Source: Symsagittifera roscoffensis (Eukaryota > Xenacoelomorpha > Acoela > Convolutidae). From it: DNA of 64,000 nt. The notes below the pieces were generated by a model. The model was not told where the DNA came from. It searched no databases and saw only the letters and a list, made by a program, of their open reading frames with translations. The stretch covers positions 39,418,397 to 39,482,396 of the forward strand of contig NC_087070.1 in assembly GCF_963678635.1 (NCBI RefSeq). The letters run 5' to 3'. Position 1 is the stretch's first letter; the number at the start of each line of letters is the position of its first letter. The translations under genes and the position numbers were made by a program. This document shows, piece by piece, positions 9,861 to 19,343 of this stretch.

Positions 9861-12800
9861 CTAAGGCATCAATCTCTGCCTTGACCATATCCTTTCAATG
9901 GCTTTGGGTATTCTCAGAACCTTGCAGGTAGTTCTGAAAAGATCCAATTCACGACTCATTTTTACGTTGCTCAACTGTTCAGGAGTCGGCACGGCCGTCT
10001 CCTGCTGACTTGTGTCCGCGTTAGCCTCCAACCATCTCACTGCTAGCATGGCGCTAACCACCACGATTGCCACTTGTTGATTCTGATCGGGCAACCCCGT
10101 GGAGTACAACTCCTCCACGTCCCATACTAGGATCAGATTCCCGCGTTTAGGATACCACAACGTCTGCGCCAAGCAGTGGCAAGGATACTCCCCATGGGTT
10201 CTCATTATGTTCCTTCGGGTTCGATACCCTGAGGCTCCCAGCAACGGTTCCACTTCCATCAGAATTCTATGTAAATCGTCTTTCTCTTCTATGGTGGGGA
10301 ATTCAGTGGGTAACGCTCCACTCGCTTTCTGTTTCTGGAACTCACTCACGTTACCTTCGTTCAGTCTCATGAACTCTTCACCCACAACGTCTTGCAACTC
10401 GCCTTCGGATCTCTTCGGGACTGCCCGAAAGATCTTTGCTAACAAGTCATATGACCTTTCTGACATTCTGGCCAACCTCACGCACTTTGGCACAGAGAAA
10501 AGTTGGTCAACCAACACTTGTTGCGTCCTCGCATCCATCACCACCATGTGCGTAGGATACCTGCTATTACAGTATGGTGCGGAGCTTGAATCCACCATAT
10601 ATTTTGAACCAGTAGTTCTGTGATAGGCTTCACTATCCTTCAGATTCATTTCGTTTTCTAGAGCTTCTCGCCAGCCTCCAATCTTCTGCTCTGTCTGTAA
10701 CGCTCCAGGGAATATCTCCACGCTGAGGGACGTCACTAGCTCATGGGCACGCTCCAGGCGCTCGAGCGATTCTATCGAACTCGTCATGCTACAAAATCCC
10801 AAGGCTGTGATCAGGTTTACGTCCGTCACCCCATGGCAGTCTGCAACCAACTCCATGGCACTCTTATCTGACATGCTCAATCTTCCGTACAATCGTGCCA
10901 GTTGTCGATGCTGCTCGCTCAGCGTGATCAGGCAGTGTCCCAGGTTACAAACATGTCCTTCCATCCCACTGTGTTGAGCCAAGCATGTGCCCTGCTTCAA
11001 CCAATTACTCGGTGTACCTTCCTCGGACAGCTCCGTGGACGGGTTGCTCTTCCTCTTCGTCAATCTCATGGCCAGCAGGTGATGTATCATGGCCAGATCA
11101 TGTAAACTCGCATCATCATCCCGGTCTAACATGATATCCGCGGTCATGTCCCAGATTAAGCCTGCGTTAGGATGGGGACACCAGGAAGGCTTCATGAGTT
11201 CCCACATCACTACTAGACTGGTTTTCAAGGGACCGTCCCAAGAACCACAATCAAAACTCACTTGCCCTTTTAGCTCGGGAATCGAGGGTTCGACCACTCG
11301 TTCTTCCAAAATAATTCCCAGCTTGGGTTGTTCCACCATCAGCATTCCGATTTCCTTAATTCGTTCAACCCAGAAGTTGAGCATCGTGACTTGCTCATAG
11401 TCGAAGTACGCTTCCCTGGCTTCTTCATTCACGAAGGGATTATACGCTATCCCCGGTATGCCAGACACATATTGGAATGACTTCCGTTTCCCTAGTGTTG
11501 CAAACTCTTTTTGTCCTCTGACCGCTTCAATCAACTCTCGGCTCACTTTCAATTCTTTGTTGGAATATCTTCTCACCTCTTCCAACTTGCGATAGCTTTC
11601 CATATCACTCGACTCCTTGCTTGGCACAGTCAATGGCATGTCCTGATATAGTTCCAGTAGTGCCCTAGGGAAGTTCCTTTCGCAATCAACTCCCTTTTGC
11701 CGAATGATCTTTATACATTCTCCCAAAACAGGAGTGGGGATACGATCCACCACGAACCTGACAAAGCAAAGGGCATCCTTTCGCTTAGCCCATGCTATCG
11801 CTGAATCGTCTTTTGAGATCAATGCTCGCAGAGCTTCCATCAATTCTAGCTCCTGTTCTCGTGATCCCGAGTCATTACTGGCTTCATACTCCGCCTTCTT
11901 GATGCCCATCAAGCACCAAGCCAGTCGTACTTGTAGATCAGTTCTCGTGCATGGATGAGCTAGGTATGCTGCCACCGTCGCAGGTGCATGCATCGTCTCA
12001 TCGAAGTATTTCTGGAGGGCCACTCTCCAAGAAACCTCTAGCAGTTTTTCCAATCCAACTTCGTTCGCTTCTGATGACATTACCGTGCCATACTCTTTTC
12101 GATTGAAGTTAGAGTTCTCCGTAAGCCCTTTCAGATATTCTTGCATGGCTCGCTTCTCGCTCCAAGCCATCAGGTGCCCTCTCGCGGAGTTCCTCGCTTT
12201 CAACATCTCCACATAACCCCCTGCCGGATCTCCCATTTGGACCGATTCCGGCACAGTTATTCGACTGTACTCGACCACGTCGAGTTGTCCTTCCAGTTTC
12301 AACTTGGCCATGTTGATTCGCGAGGGCCTATAATCTTCAAGTCCTCCAGATCCACATTGACTGATGATTTCCATTTCTAACTTAGTGTCTGCCAGGGTTC
12401 GCGCCGTCTTCTTCGATCTTGTGGCGGTTACTGTCAGACCTGCCAAGAGCATAGGGGGAATCAGATTCTCTTTTTCTCCCCCTGTCAGCGTTGCGCTATC
12501 TCCTTGCCCGCTCTCGCCTGATCGACCTGCGCTCGTTAAAGAGGCCACCACTGCGCTGGCTCTCGCCTTCACCACTCTCGGGTTCATGGCTCGACTTCCT
12601 ATTTTCCCTTTTAGTCGCTTCAGCCCTTTCCTGGCTCGTCTGACAGGTAATTTCTTTGCAACATGCTGATCATCGGCACTGTCTTCTGTTACTGACTCGG
12701 TCAGAACATCCGACTCCATGGAGCTCACTATTTTCTCCAGGACCTCACGCATGATGGGTTGATTCAATCCCACCTTCATTATGGACTGTGTCCCATATCG

Positions 12801-15800
12801 TCGTATCACGTCCCACGATTTTTCCATGAAGTTCACTCGGCTCCAGGTTGCTCCTGTCTTGCCTTCCAGCTCCATTTGATATCTTCCCCATTCCTCTTCT
12901 GGTAACGTACTGAGGAACGATATCCTCATCGACTCTTCGATTTTCCTCCTCCTCGGTGATTCATGAAGCAGTTTATGCGGATCCCTGCTTCGGCACTCTC
13001 TAGCCTGGCTTATTGGGTACATCGGAGATAGATCGGCCGACGCCTCCTTTGTAGGAGACATGAAGGACGATGGTGCCATCAGCAATAAACTCCCATCGAC
13101 TTCCCCATCGTCGTCTTCACTGAACCGGTATTCTAGCAAGTCCCTTTCCAACGCTCCTAGATCGGTCTCTCCCAGTCTCTCCGTCTTACTTCCGGTCCCG
13201 TCATCGTTATCGTCCTGATCCATCAATTCATCGTCGTCCGCATCAGGTTTCGGCTTGGGTCCCCAGGGTCCTTGTCGTGCGTCCGTGCCCGAATCCGGCC
13301 GAGCCGGTACGGCCATGTCTCCTGCGTGATAAAACAATTCATCATCCACCAGGAATTCTACTAACTCCTCGCCATGTGGAGCCAGGTCTTCTATCGTTAT
13401 ATATGAGCCTCCTCTGCTCTCCCTTGCCACCTCCAGCATCACTACTTTCGCTTCTCCTGACCACTTCAGTCTCGATAAGTCATCCGCGGAAGAATACACT
13501 TCGTTCCACGTTTCAGCCGAGACCTCTGGTCTCCTGGAGGGTAGTGCCTTGATCTTTTTCCTGCTCCAGGCATCGGGGAATGAGAAGTCAAACGTATGCG
13601 CGGCGGCAGCGTTCCAGCTGATGAAGCGCGGCTCCATCCCTCCACTCCACTTCAGCATTCTCTTCTCTGCGTCACGAGCTGCACCGATGCGAGGGGCAAT
13701 GATGGGAGACGTGACTCCCAACAACATCCTCCTTATCGGTGGATATCGAGGGCATTGGTCCGGCAGCGGCCTGGACCCAGGAAGCCATGTTTGTTGATTC
13801 TCTTTCGCGTGGGCATAGGCTCCTGGCAATTGAGGTACTCCCACAGCCTCTCCCGTATCTTTCAGCACTGGTCTCAAATTCCAAAGTTTTGGGTTAAACT
13901 GAATGTGGGACAGATCCTCACGGCCCATTCGGCATTTGAAGTGGTTGTTGAAGTCCATCAACACCCAGCCTGGCTCTGCTATTCTTCCGAACAGCCTATC
14001 GTCGCTAGCCAGCTTTCTCAGTTCACTCTGCTCTACCCAATTCAGCACGGAACAATCCACGACTGAGACCAGGTTGACGTACAACACCAAATTCCTGTAC
14101 GCTTTAACTTGCACATCCGGGAACGCAAAAGACATCACCGGTCCATACACCACTGTGACGAATTCCCTCAGTCCGTGGACCAGAGCCAACGGATCAATCC
14201 GCATCATGACAGCTAAGTCCGTTAGTAAGGGCATGCCACAATACTGCTTGCATTCGCCTGCGTTCGTCGCAACTTTGTCTTCTCCTGTGACGCTTCTGTT
14301 CTGTTGCAAGAGGTATTGAAGCAGGAGAGTCCTCCAGTCTTTCATCTTCTTGAGCGAGGCGGTTTCCAATTGTGCATTGAACTCACGATTGGGTCCCTGT
14401 AGTTGTTCAGGGTAACGCAACAGCACAAGCAAGTCTCCCAGTCGACCGTAGGTCATGGCAATCAGAGTCAGGAGTCCATCCAATCTCAAATCTGCCAACG
14501 CTTGGGTAAAGAGGTTTGCCGGTCCTTTCACAAAGTTTTCATGACCAAATGTCACGTATAAGGCTATCACCAGGCCAATCGACAACTTCCTAATGTCCTT
14601 GACGAAACTCGCGATCAGGTTCCTAGATGCCTTCGGATAGCACGTCGATAGGAAAGATGGCGTCCATCCCACTCCCATTCCACCCAAGATGGCATCTGAT
14701 CGTTCATACTGTGCGTTCGTGGCCAGCACGTCAGCTTGGAACTTGTCCAGCGACATCGTGTTTACGTCTTGCATCAGTTTCAACATCTTGCCTCCAGCCA
14801 ACTCCCGGGCATCAAATAGATTCTTCAGATACACGTGTATCTTTTTAATTATTGCCGGCGCATGCTCGAACGCGTCCTCACCCAAGGTGCACAGCCTCGG
14901 TGACAAATACAACCATACGTTGTTGTGCGGCTTCGTCGGCAAAGCCACTGCCATGAGGTCCTCCTCCGCTGACGTCATGTTCTTTCTGATCATCCTTCCC
15001 TGCTCATTCTCTGCATGATCCATCTGTCTGAACCAGAGATCATCAGCCACCTGTTGTACTAACAGATGATCGTCATCTACCCCTGGTCTTAACTTCAGTA
15101 ATCTGGAGAAGTTGGACAGCTCCAACCCCAGAACTTCATCTAGCACCAACCGAGTTGTGCTACAATCTCTGAGCCCCTGTATGGCATTCGAAATGTCAGG
15201 CCAAACGGCGGGAAGCTCAGATCGCGACGGATAGTAATTGTCCGGGTCCACCACTCTGTTTGGGGCAGGAATTATCACGTTGAATATCCCCTCTGCTATC
15301 GTTGTGACCATTGTGTACACAAATTGAAGGGGTTCTGGCAACGCAGCGTAGCCTGGTGACAATACAAAGATCACCTTCACCACATTCATGGTGAAGCGTT
15401 GTCTTGCTGCTGCTTCTACCTCGGCCATCGCCGAGAGCAGTGTCATTATCGCCTCCCCTATAACCTCGTTACTCGGGATCGACCCATCCGTCAGATGTGA
15501 CAATAAGCCCCTGCTTTGCAGATGATCATTTGAGCCTGCAACCACTATTACCTGCGGCTCCATACTGACCACCCTTCGCACACTTATCATCATGCCGATT
15601 GCTTGTACCCAGTCCAATTTAGGTGCCGTCAAGAAAATCACATCAGGCCAGAAGAGAGAACGGGGCGTGTAGAGATAATCGGAGCCGGCCACAATCAGAT
15701 ACTTGGCAGCCTTCATGTCCAAGGGATCATAAGCTGCAAAAAGGCCATCGCCTATCGGGGCCTTCAGGTTCCCATATCTCTTATCGTCTCCAACCACTGT

Positions 15801-18308
15801 TGTCGTTCGGGGGTAGTCCCTCGAATACTCGCCAGGCGTCTGACCGGGTGGTTTAGCGAATTGTCTGTACATCTTGTGATGTTTGTTATTGGGCTTGTTC
15901 TCCGTCTGGAATTTGCCCTTGCGAGCAGGTGGCGTCCTTTCCCGGGTCCTATCTCGAACATCGGTGAGCGACCGGGTGTTTAAGGGTCCAAAGGTATTGT
16001 CATGAGGCAATCCATTCAAGTCTACATGTCGGAGTGAGGTCGAGGAGCTGAATTTCTCCTGCTCTGCTAGCAGCCAATCCACGCCCGGTATCCGATAAAG
16101 TCGCGATACTGTGGGACTTTCTCCGCCAGTCATTCTCATTGCGTCCTCCCGACACGTCAAGGTATTCATGTTCAATTTCGCCGACATGTCCGTCTTATAT
16201 TGACCCCAATGACTAGGATCTGATCTATTCCAAAGCAGCCTGCTGCCTGATTCGATTCCCTCCGCTGGCACGGTACTTGTAGACGATCCTGCTGTCGAAG
16301 CAGGATTTGTCGTGGCAGGCGAATCGTTCCTCCTAGACGCGGTCTGGGAGTTATTCCTGTTGTTCTGTTCCACCGATCTGCCGAGTCGGCTTCCAATCGA
16401 TTGCGGCCTGGGAGGAGGAGCAGTCCCTAGCCTGTCTCTCACGTTTGAGCTCGGAGCGACGGTTGCGGTTCCAACCGTCTCCGTTGCCAAGGGCCCTAGA
16501 CGGTTGGCGAGGGATTCGGGCACGGTTGCCCTTATTCTACTCCCTCCGGTCGAGTTTGTCCGAGCCAAAGAACCGGTCGCCCTCGACTCTTGCTCCGCTT
16601 CCCTCAATTGCGTCTGAAACACATCATTAATCCAATGCCTCCCTCGTTGGGTATTGAAGTGCACTCCATCTTTAGTGAGCGCGATGTGGTCAGTCATGCG
16701 CAGCATATTTTCGAGATCCAGGAGTCGCAACTCGCCAGGGTTGTTTCTCACCAGACTGCGGGTCATTTCATTCCACCGCGTCACGTTGCCATTCATGAAA
16801 TCTGCAGCTATGGTGCCCACCAAAGGATTTGGTGGTATCGTGCACAGGATCACGAGCTTGGGTCTGTACTTTTCTTTCAATTCATTCAAGAGACACACCA
16901 ATAGAGGTTCCCACTTGTTCTCCGGAGTCACGGGGGCTCTCGAGACCTCATTGGTCCCCAGCATTATTATTAATGTATCCAAATGATCCTCGCTCTGGAA
17001 CTCCATCATTTTGATGACCTGAGCCACTGAGGCTCCTCCAAAGGACAGAATGGTAGTCTGACCATAGACGAAGATCTCATTCAGATCTCTCACCAAACTG
17101 TCTCCAATGATCAAATGGCGACTCCCTGGGGGAATTACCTGGTCGTTCGTGGCGGGGTTCCAGCTCATGTCATTCAGGCAGGCTCGAGGATGCTCGGCTG
17201 GCACTTGCGTGAACTGATGACGTGCCATCAGATTCTTCCTGATGTCTACCACGCGAGACTTCTCAAAAACTCCGCCAGGCGCAGAACACGCTATCGTGCG
17301 GGTTGTTCGCTCCGAGCTATTTGATGAATGATCACGACGTTGGGAAGGAACGATCCTAACCAGTGTCCGCTCAGTGCCTCTGTTGATCTCATCCATCGCG
17401 GCCCTGGCCACTTGGTTAAATGATTCCTGAAATTGAGGAGCTAGATAGGTGTCAGAAGGGTCTGGTATCGTGAACCTCTGACTCAAAGCAGACGGTCGTG
17501 TCTGCTGAGGAGCCTCGGGCCCCCTTGATGCACGCAAATCCAGAACCTCAGGTCCTCTCGATGCGCATAGCTCCTGCGCTGTTGTCCTGGGGCGTGTGTC
17601 GTTGGATCCCTCCGAGGATCTCATGCTCGCCAGGACTTCCGGTGACACTTGGCTCACCTTCGCCATATACAGCTCCTTCAAGTGCTTTATTTCATCCTCC
17701 TTATAAGCCACCTGCAGATCTTCGTATTTCTTCTTCCATTCGTCTCTCTCTCGAGCTATTGCCCTATACTCCTGGAGTTTGGCACACAGCTCGCTCTGAT
17801 CTTTCTCCTTCTTTTCCAGCGTCTCGATCGTCTCTGACGTCTGGATCTCTATCTCGCTCACTCTCACTTTCTTCAAAGGAGGAGCAGCTGTAGGAGAGTC
17901 GACCGAATGTGACGGGCCTGGCCCATCACGTTGTCTCTTCGCTCCGATGAGGGGCTGCGCCGGTTGGACTGGTAAGGGCATCTTACCTAGCCGGTGGTCC
18001 CTCTGCTCACCTAATCCTGGCTCACGAGCCAGGTCGTGGCCAGACATTTCTCCACGCCTCCATCTCATCAATCGGTTTCGGCCTCTCTCGGCGGTCCCGG
18101 ACTCACCGAAGGCCAACATCAACACGACTTCCGTAGGGCGATTCCCTCGACCCTCTCGTCCTAGTGCATTAAGGAGCGCGACCACAAACATCGCCAACCC
18201 CGGGTCTTCTCGTGTGAAATCACAATCGATCAGCCGCTGATAGATCTCGTCTAGAGTCGCTCCTAGACTCGCTGAGAGGAATTCCATGAGTTCGTTCGTG
18301 TCACCCAT
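9861..18308 (-). CDS. Giant ORF4 of element A: coiled coil, SGNH hydrolase, unknown modules
   Basis: This is an open frame of 2,815 codons in the position where retrovirus-like elements keep env. Residues 1-100 are a conserved helical region. About 150-215 is a charged coiled coil. About 395-570 is an SGNH/GDSL hydrolase domain: block I IGDSLV (Ser404), block III GTNE (451-454) and block V DGVHF (547-551). Residues 570-830 are Ser/Thr/Pro/Arg-rich and probably disordered. About 868-1050 has AGSD and VVAGSNDHL, which resemble SGNH blocks I and III and may be a second, degenerate copy of the fold. An acidic linker lies near 1640-1720. The rest matches only ORF4 of B and C. I see no signal peptide or obvious membrane anchor, so it does not look like a classical envelope. 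SGNH domains have been reported in accessory ORFs of rotifer LTR elements; the substrate here is unknown. Confidence 0.8.
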   Translation of the reverse strand: MGDTNELMEFLSASLGATLDEIYQRLIDCDFTREDPGLAMFVVALLNALGREGRGNRPTEVVLMLAFGESGTAERGRNRLMRWRRGEMSGHDLAREPGLGEQRDHRLGKMPLPVQPAQPLIGAKRQRDGPGPSHSVDSPTAAPPLKKVRVSEIEIQTSETIETLEKKEKDQSELCAKLQEYRAIARERDEWKKKYEDLQVAYKEDEIKHLKELYMAKVSQVSPEVLASMRSSEGSNDTRPRTTAQELCASRGPEVLDLRASRGPEAPQQTRPSALSQRFTIPDPSDTYLAPQFQESFNQVARAAMDEINRGTERTLVRIVPSQRRDHSSNSSERTTRTIACSAPGGVFEKSRVVDIRKNLMARHQFTQVPAEHPRACLNDMSWNPATNDQVIPPGSRHLIIGDSLVRDLNEIFVYGQTTILSFGGASVAQVIKMMEFQSEDHLDTLIIMLGTNEVSRAPVTPENKWEPLLVCLLNELKEKYRPKLVILCTIPPNPLVGTIAADFMNGNVTRWNEMTRSLVRNNPGELRLLDLENMLRMTDHIALTKDGVHFNTQRGRHWINDVFQTQLREAEQESRATGSLARTNSTGGSRIRATVPESLANRLGPLATETVGTATVAPSSNVRDRLGTAPPPRPQSIGSRLGRSVEQNNRNNSQTASRRNDSPATTNPASTAGSSTSTVPAEGIESGSRLLWNRSDPSHWGQYKTDMSAKLNMNTLTCREDAMRMTGGESPTVSRLYRIPGVDWLLAEQEKFSSSTSLRHVDLNGLPHDNTFGPLNTRSLTDVRDRTRERTPPARKGKFQTENKPNNKHHKMYRQFAKPPGQTPGEYSRDYPRTTTVVGDDKRYGNLKAPIGDGLFAAYDPLDMKAAKYLIVAGSDYLYTPRSLFWPDVIFLTAPKLDWVQAIGMMISVRRVVSMEPQVIVVAGSNDHLQSRGLLSHLTDGSIPSNEVIGEAIMTLLSAMAEVEAAARQRFTMNVVKVIFVLSPGYAALPEPLQFVYTMVTTIAEGIFNVIIPAPNRVVDPDNYYPSRSELPAVWPDISNAIQGLRDCSTTRLVLDEVLGLELSNFSRLLKLRPGVDDDHLLVQQVADDLWFRQMDHAENEQGRMIRKNMTSAEEDLMAVALPTKPHNNVWLYLSPRLCTLGEDAFEHAPAIIKKIHVYLKNLFDARELAGGKMLKLMQDVNTMSLDKFQADVLATNAQYERSDAILGGMGVGWTPSFLSTCYPKASRNLIASFVKDIRKLSIGLVIALYVTFGHENFVKGPANLFTQALADLRLDGLLTLIAMTYGRLGDLLVLLRYPEQLQGPNREFNAQLETASLKKMKDWRTLLLQYLLQQNRSVTGEDKVATNAGECKQYCGMPLLTDLAVMMRIDPLALVHGLREFVTVVYGPVMSFAFPDVQVKAYRNLVLYVNLVSVVDCSVLNWVEQSELRKLASDDRLFGRIAEPGWVLMDFNNHFKCRMGREDLSHIQFNPKLWNLRPVLKDTGEAVGVPQLPGAYAHAKENQQTWLPGSRPLPDQCPRYPPIRRMLLGVTSPIIAPRIGAARDAEKRMLKWSGGMEPRFISWNAAAAHTFDFSFPDAWSRKKIKALPSRRPEVSAETWNEVYSSADDLSRLKWSGEAKVVMLEVARESRGGSYITIEDLAPHGEELVEFLVDDELFYHAGDMAVPARPDSGTDARQGPWGPKPKPDADDDELMDQDDNDDGTGSKTERLGETDLGALERDLLEYRFSEDDDGEVDGSLLLMAPSSFMSPTKEASADLSPMYPISQARECRSRDPHKLLHESPRRRKIEESMRISFLSTLPEEEWGRYQMELEGKTGATWSRVNFMEKSWDVIRRYGTQSIMKVGLNQPIMREVLEKIVSSMESDVLTESVTEDSADDQHVAKKLPVRRARKGLKRLKGKIGSRAMNPRVVKARASAVVASLTSAGRSGESGQGDSATLTGGEKENLIPPMLLAGLTVTATRSKKTARTLADTKLEMEIISQCGSGGLEDYRPSRINMAKLKLEGQLDVVEYSRITVPESVQMGDPAGGYVEMLKARNSARGHLMAWSEKRAMQEYLKGLTENSNFNRKEYGTVMSSEANEVGLEKLLEVSWRVALQKYFDETMHAPATVAAYLAHPCTRTDLQVRLAWCLMGIKKAEYEASNDSGSREQELELMEALRALISKDDSAIAWAKRKDALCFVRFVVDRIPTPVLGECIKIIRQKGVDCERNFPRALLELYQDMPLTVPSKESSDMESYRKLEEVRRYSNKELKVSRELIEAVRGQKEFATLGKRKSFQYVSGIPGIAYNPFVNEEAREAYFDYEQVTMLNFWVERIKEIGMLMVEQPKLGIILEERVVEPSIPELKGQVSFDCGSWDGPLKTSLVVMWELMKPSWCPHPNAGLIWDMTADIMLDRDDDASLHDLAMIHHLLAMRLTKRKSNPSTELSEEGTPSNWLKQGTCLAQHSGMEGHVCNLGHCLITLSEQHRQLARLYGRLSMSDKSAMELVADCHGVTDVNLITALGFCSMTSSIESLERLERAHELVTSLSVEIFPGALQTEQKIGGWREALENEMNLKDSEAYHRTTGSKYMVDSSSAPYCNSRYPTHMVVMDARTQQVLVDQLFSVPKCVRLARMSERSYDLLAKIFRAVPKRSEGELQDVVGEEFMRLNEGNVSEFQKQKASGALPTEFPTIEEKDDLHRILMEVEPLLGASGYRTRRNIMRTHGEYPCHCLAQTLWYPKRGNLILVWDVEELYSTGLPDQNQQVAIVVVSAMLAVRWLEANADTSQQETAVPTPEQLSNVKMSRELDLFRTTCKVLRIPKAIERIWSRQRLMP

Positions 18309-18771
18309 TTCTTATCGTGTTGATTCTTGCTGTCGTGTAGTGTCTTCTTGTGTTGTTTCGATTCAATGGATTCAATAAACAATTTCTGATCAATCAAGAT
18401 CTAAAAAACAAGTCGCGACTTAGAACCATCATTTTTGGATACAACATCAATCAATTCTTTAAAACTCTCCATTGAAATTCTTTTTTCAATTCTGATTTAA
18501 AATTTTAGCACCAAGGTGGATCGTCCACCTTTGCCTTTGTCAAAGTAGCAGGAATGTGCGCTGTCACCTTGATGACCTGGAGTGCCCCAGGTCTTTTATG
18601 ACACAAACATTAAACCTATCATAACAATAGCATAACATAGACACATAAACATCACACACCTATACTATCATATAAAAACATAATCCCTAATAAAAACTTA
18701 ATCCTAATCTAAACTTAATCCTAATCTCTGTCAAGTTACCTAATAAAAACCACTTATCGCCGAGCGCAATC
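18309..18771 (-). other. ORF3-ORF4 spacer of element A
   Basis: A 463-nt AT-rich spacer; element B has a 500-nt spacer at the same place. GGTGCTAAAA is shared by both. It includes a candidate 3' splice site, listed separately. Confidence 0.6.
18401..18411 (-). promoter_or_regulatory. Candidate 3' splice site ahead of ORF4 (element A)
   Basis: The minus strand reads TTGTTTTTTAG followed by ATCTTG, a pyrimidine tract plus AG, 92 nt upstream of the ORF4 ATG. Element B has TTCTGTTTTCAG followed by ATCAAG in the matching spacer. This suggests that ORF4 is translated from a spliced subgenomic RNA, as env is. Confidence 0.5.
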
Positions 18772-19335
18772 CTAGCATATACTCAGATAGTATTTTTTAT
18801 GTAAGTAAACTTCTATGTCAGTCTCTGAAAATATCACATGCACAAGAGCGTACAACTCTCTCGGGTGTAGCTTCCCTCTATTGGGATCATAAACTGGTAA
18901 CGAGAGAGAGGTCACACCTCTCTCAACCAGGAAATCCCTGAGTCGAGTCAAGGCCAGTACCAAGCTCTCCGGATTCACGTGTTGCCTATCAGTAGCTTTC
19001 GTAACCAAAAAACACAAATATTTCCCTGGTATCTGTGATGCAACAGGGGGCAACGCTATCATTCCTCCTACACCAGGCCTCTGTTTCCACAAAAACTCTA
19101 TATTCTTGTACTCTCTTTTAAAGTCAGCTGCTAGTGCTGTTTTGAAGCTCACATCCGCCGTTATCGCTATGGCGCACGTGCGTTCCGTGAGTATGAAATC
19201 GCTGTCCGTTATGACGATATTGTTCGAATAATGTTTCGGTAGATCAAAATACGATTCAAAGATTCGTCCAAAAGGTGGTTTCTTAGCATTCTCGCCCTCT
19301 GTCTCTAGTTCTCCGGTTTCTCTTGCCGATTTCAA
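18772..19335 (-). CDS. ORF3 of element A: macro-domain-like protein
   Basis: About 187 residues with no usual retroelement counterpart. The order of features resembles a small macro domain of the TARG1/OARD1 type: ILTERTCAIAITADVSF (strand and first ligand loop), AADFKREYKNI (helix), KYLCFLVTK (strand), ALTRLRDFLVERGVTSLSLPVYDPNRGKL (helix, strand and second ligand loop) and VHVIFSETDIEVYL (helix and last strand). Macro domains bind or hydrolyse ADP-ribose. The second loop is degenerate: the Asp that acts in TARG1 lines up with Gly of RGKL, so binding without hydrolysis, or loss of binding, is possible. The frame is one base out from the integrase ORF just upstream; in element B the two are fused. 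This is a fold-level inference from pattern, not a search. Confidence 0.55.
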   Translation of the reverse strand: MKSARETGELETEGENAKKPPFGRIFESYFDLPKHYSNNIVITDSDFILTERTCAIAITADVSFKTALAADFKREYKNIEFLWKQRPGVGGMIALPPVASQIPGKYLCFLVTKATDRQHVNPESLVLALTRLRDFLVERGVTSLSLPVYDPNRGKLHPRELYALVHVIFSETDIEVYLHKKYYLSIC

Positions 19336-19343
19336 TTTTTTTA

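Noticed and set aside
9861-18308. ORF4 as a retroviral-type envelope
   Set aside because: No signal peptide, furin-like site, fusion peptide or membrane anchor was visible; the SGNH domain and coiled coil point elsewhere.
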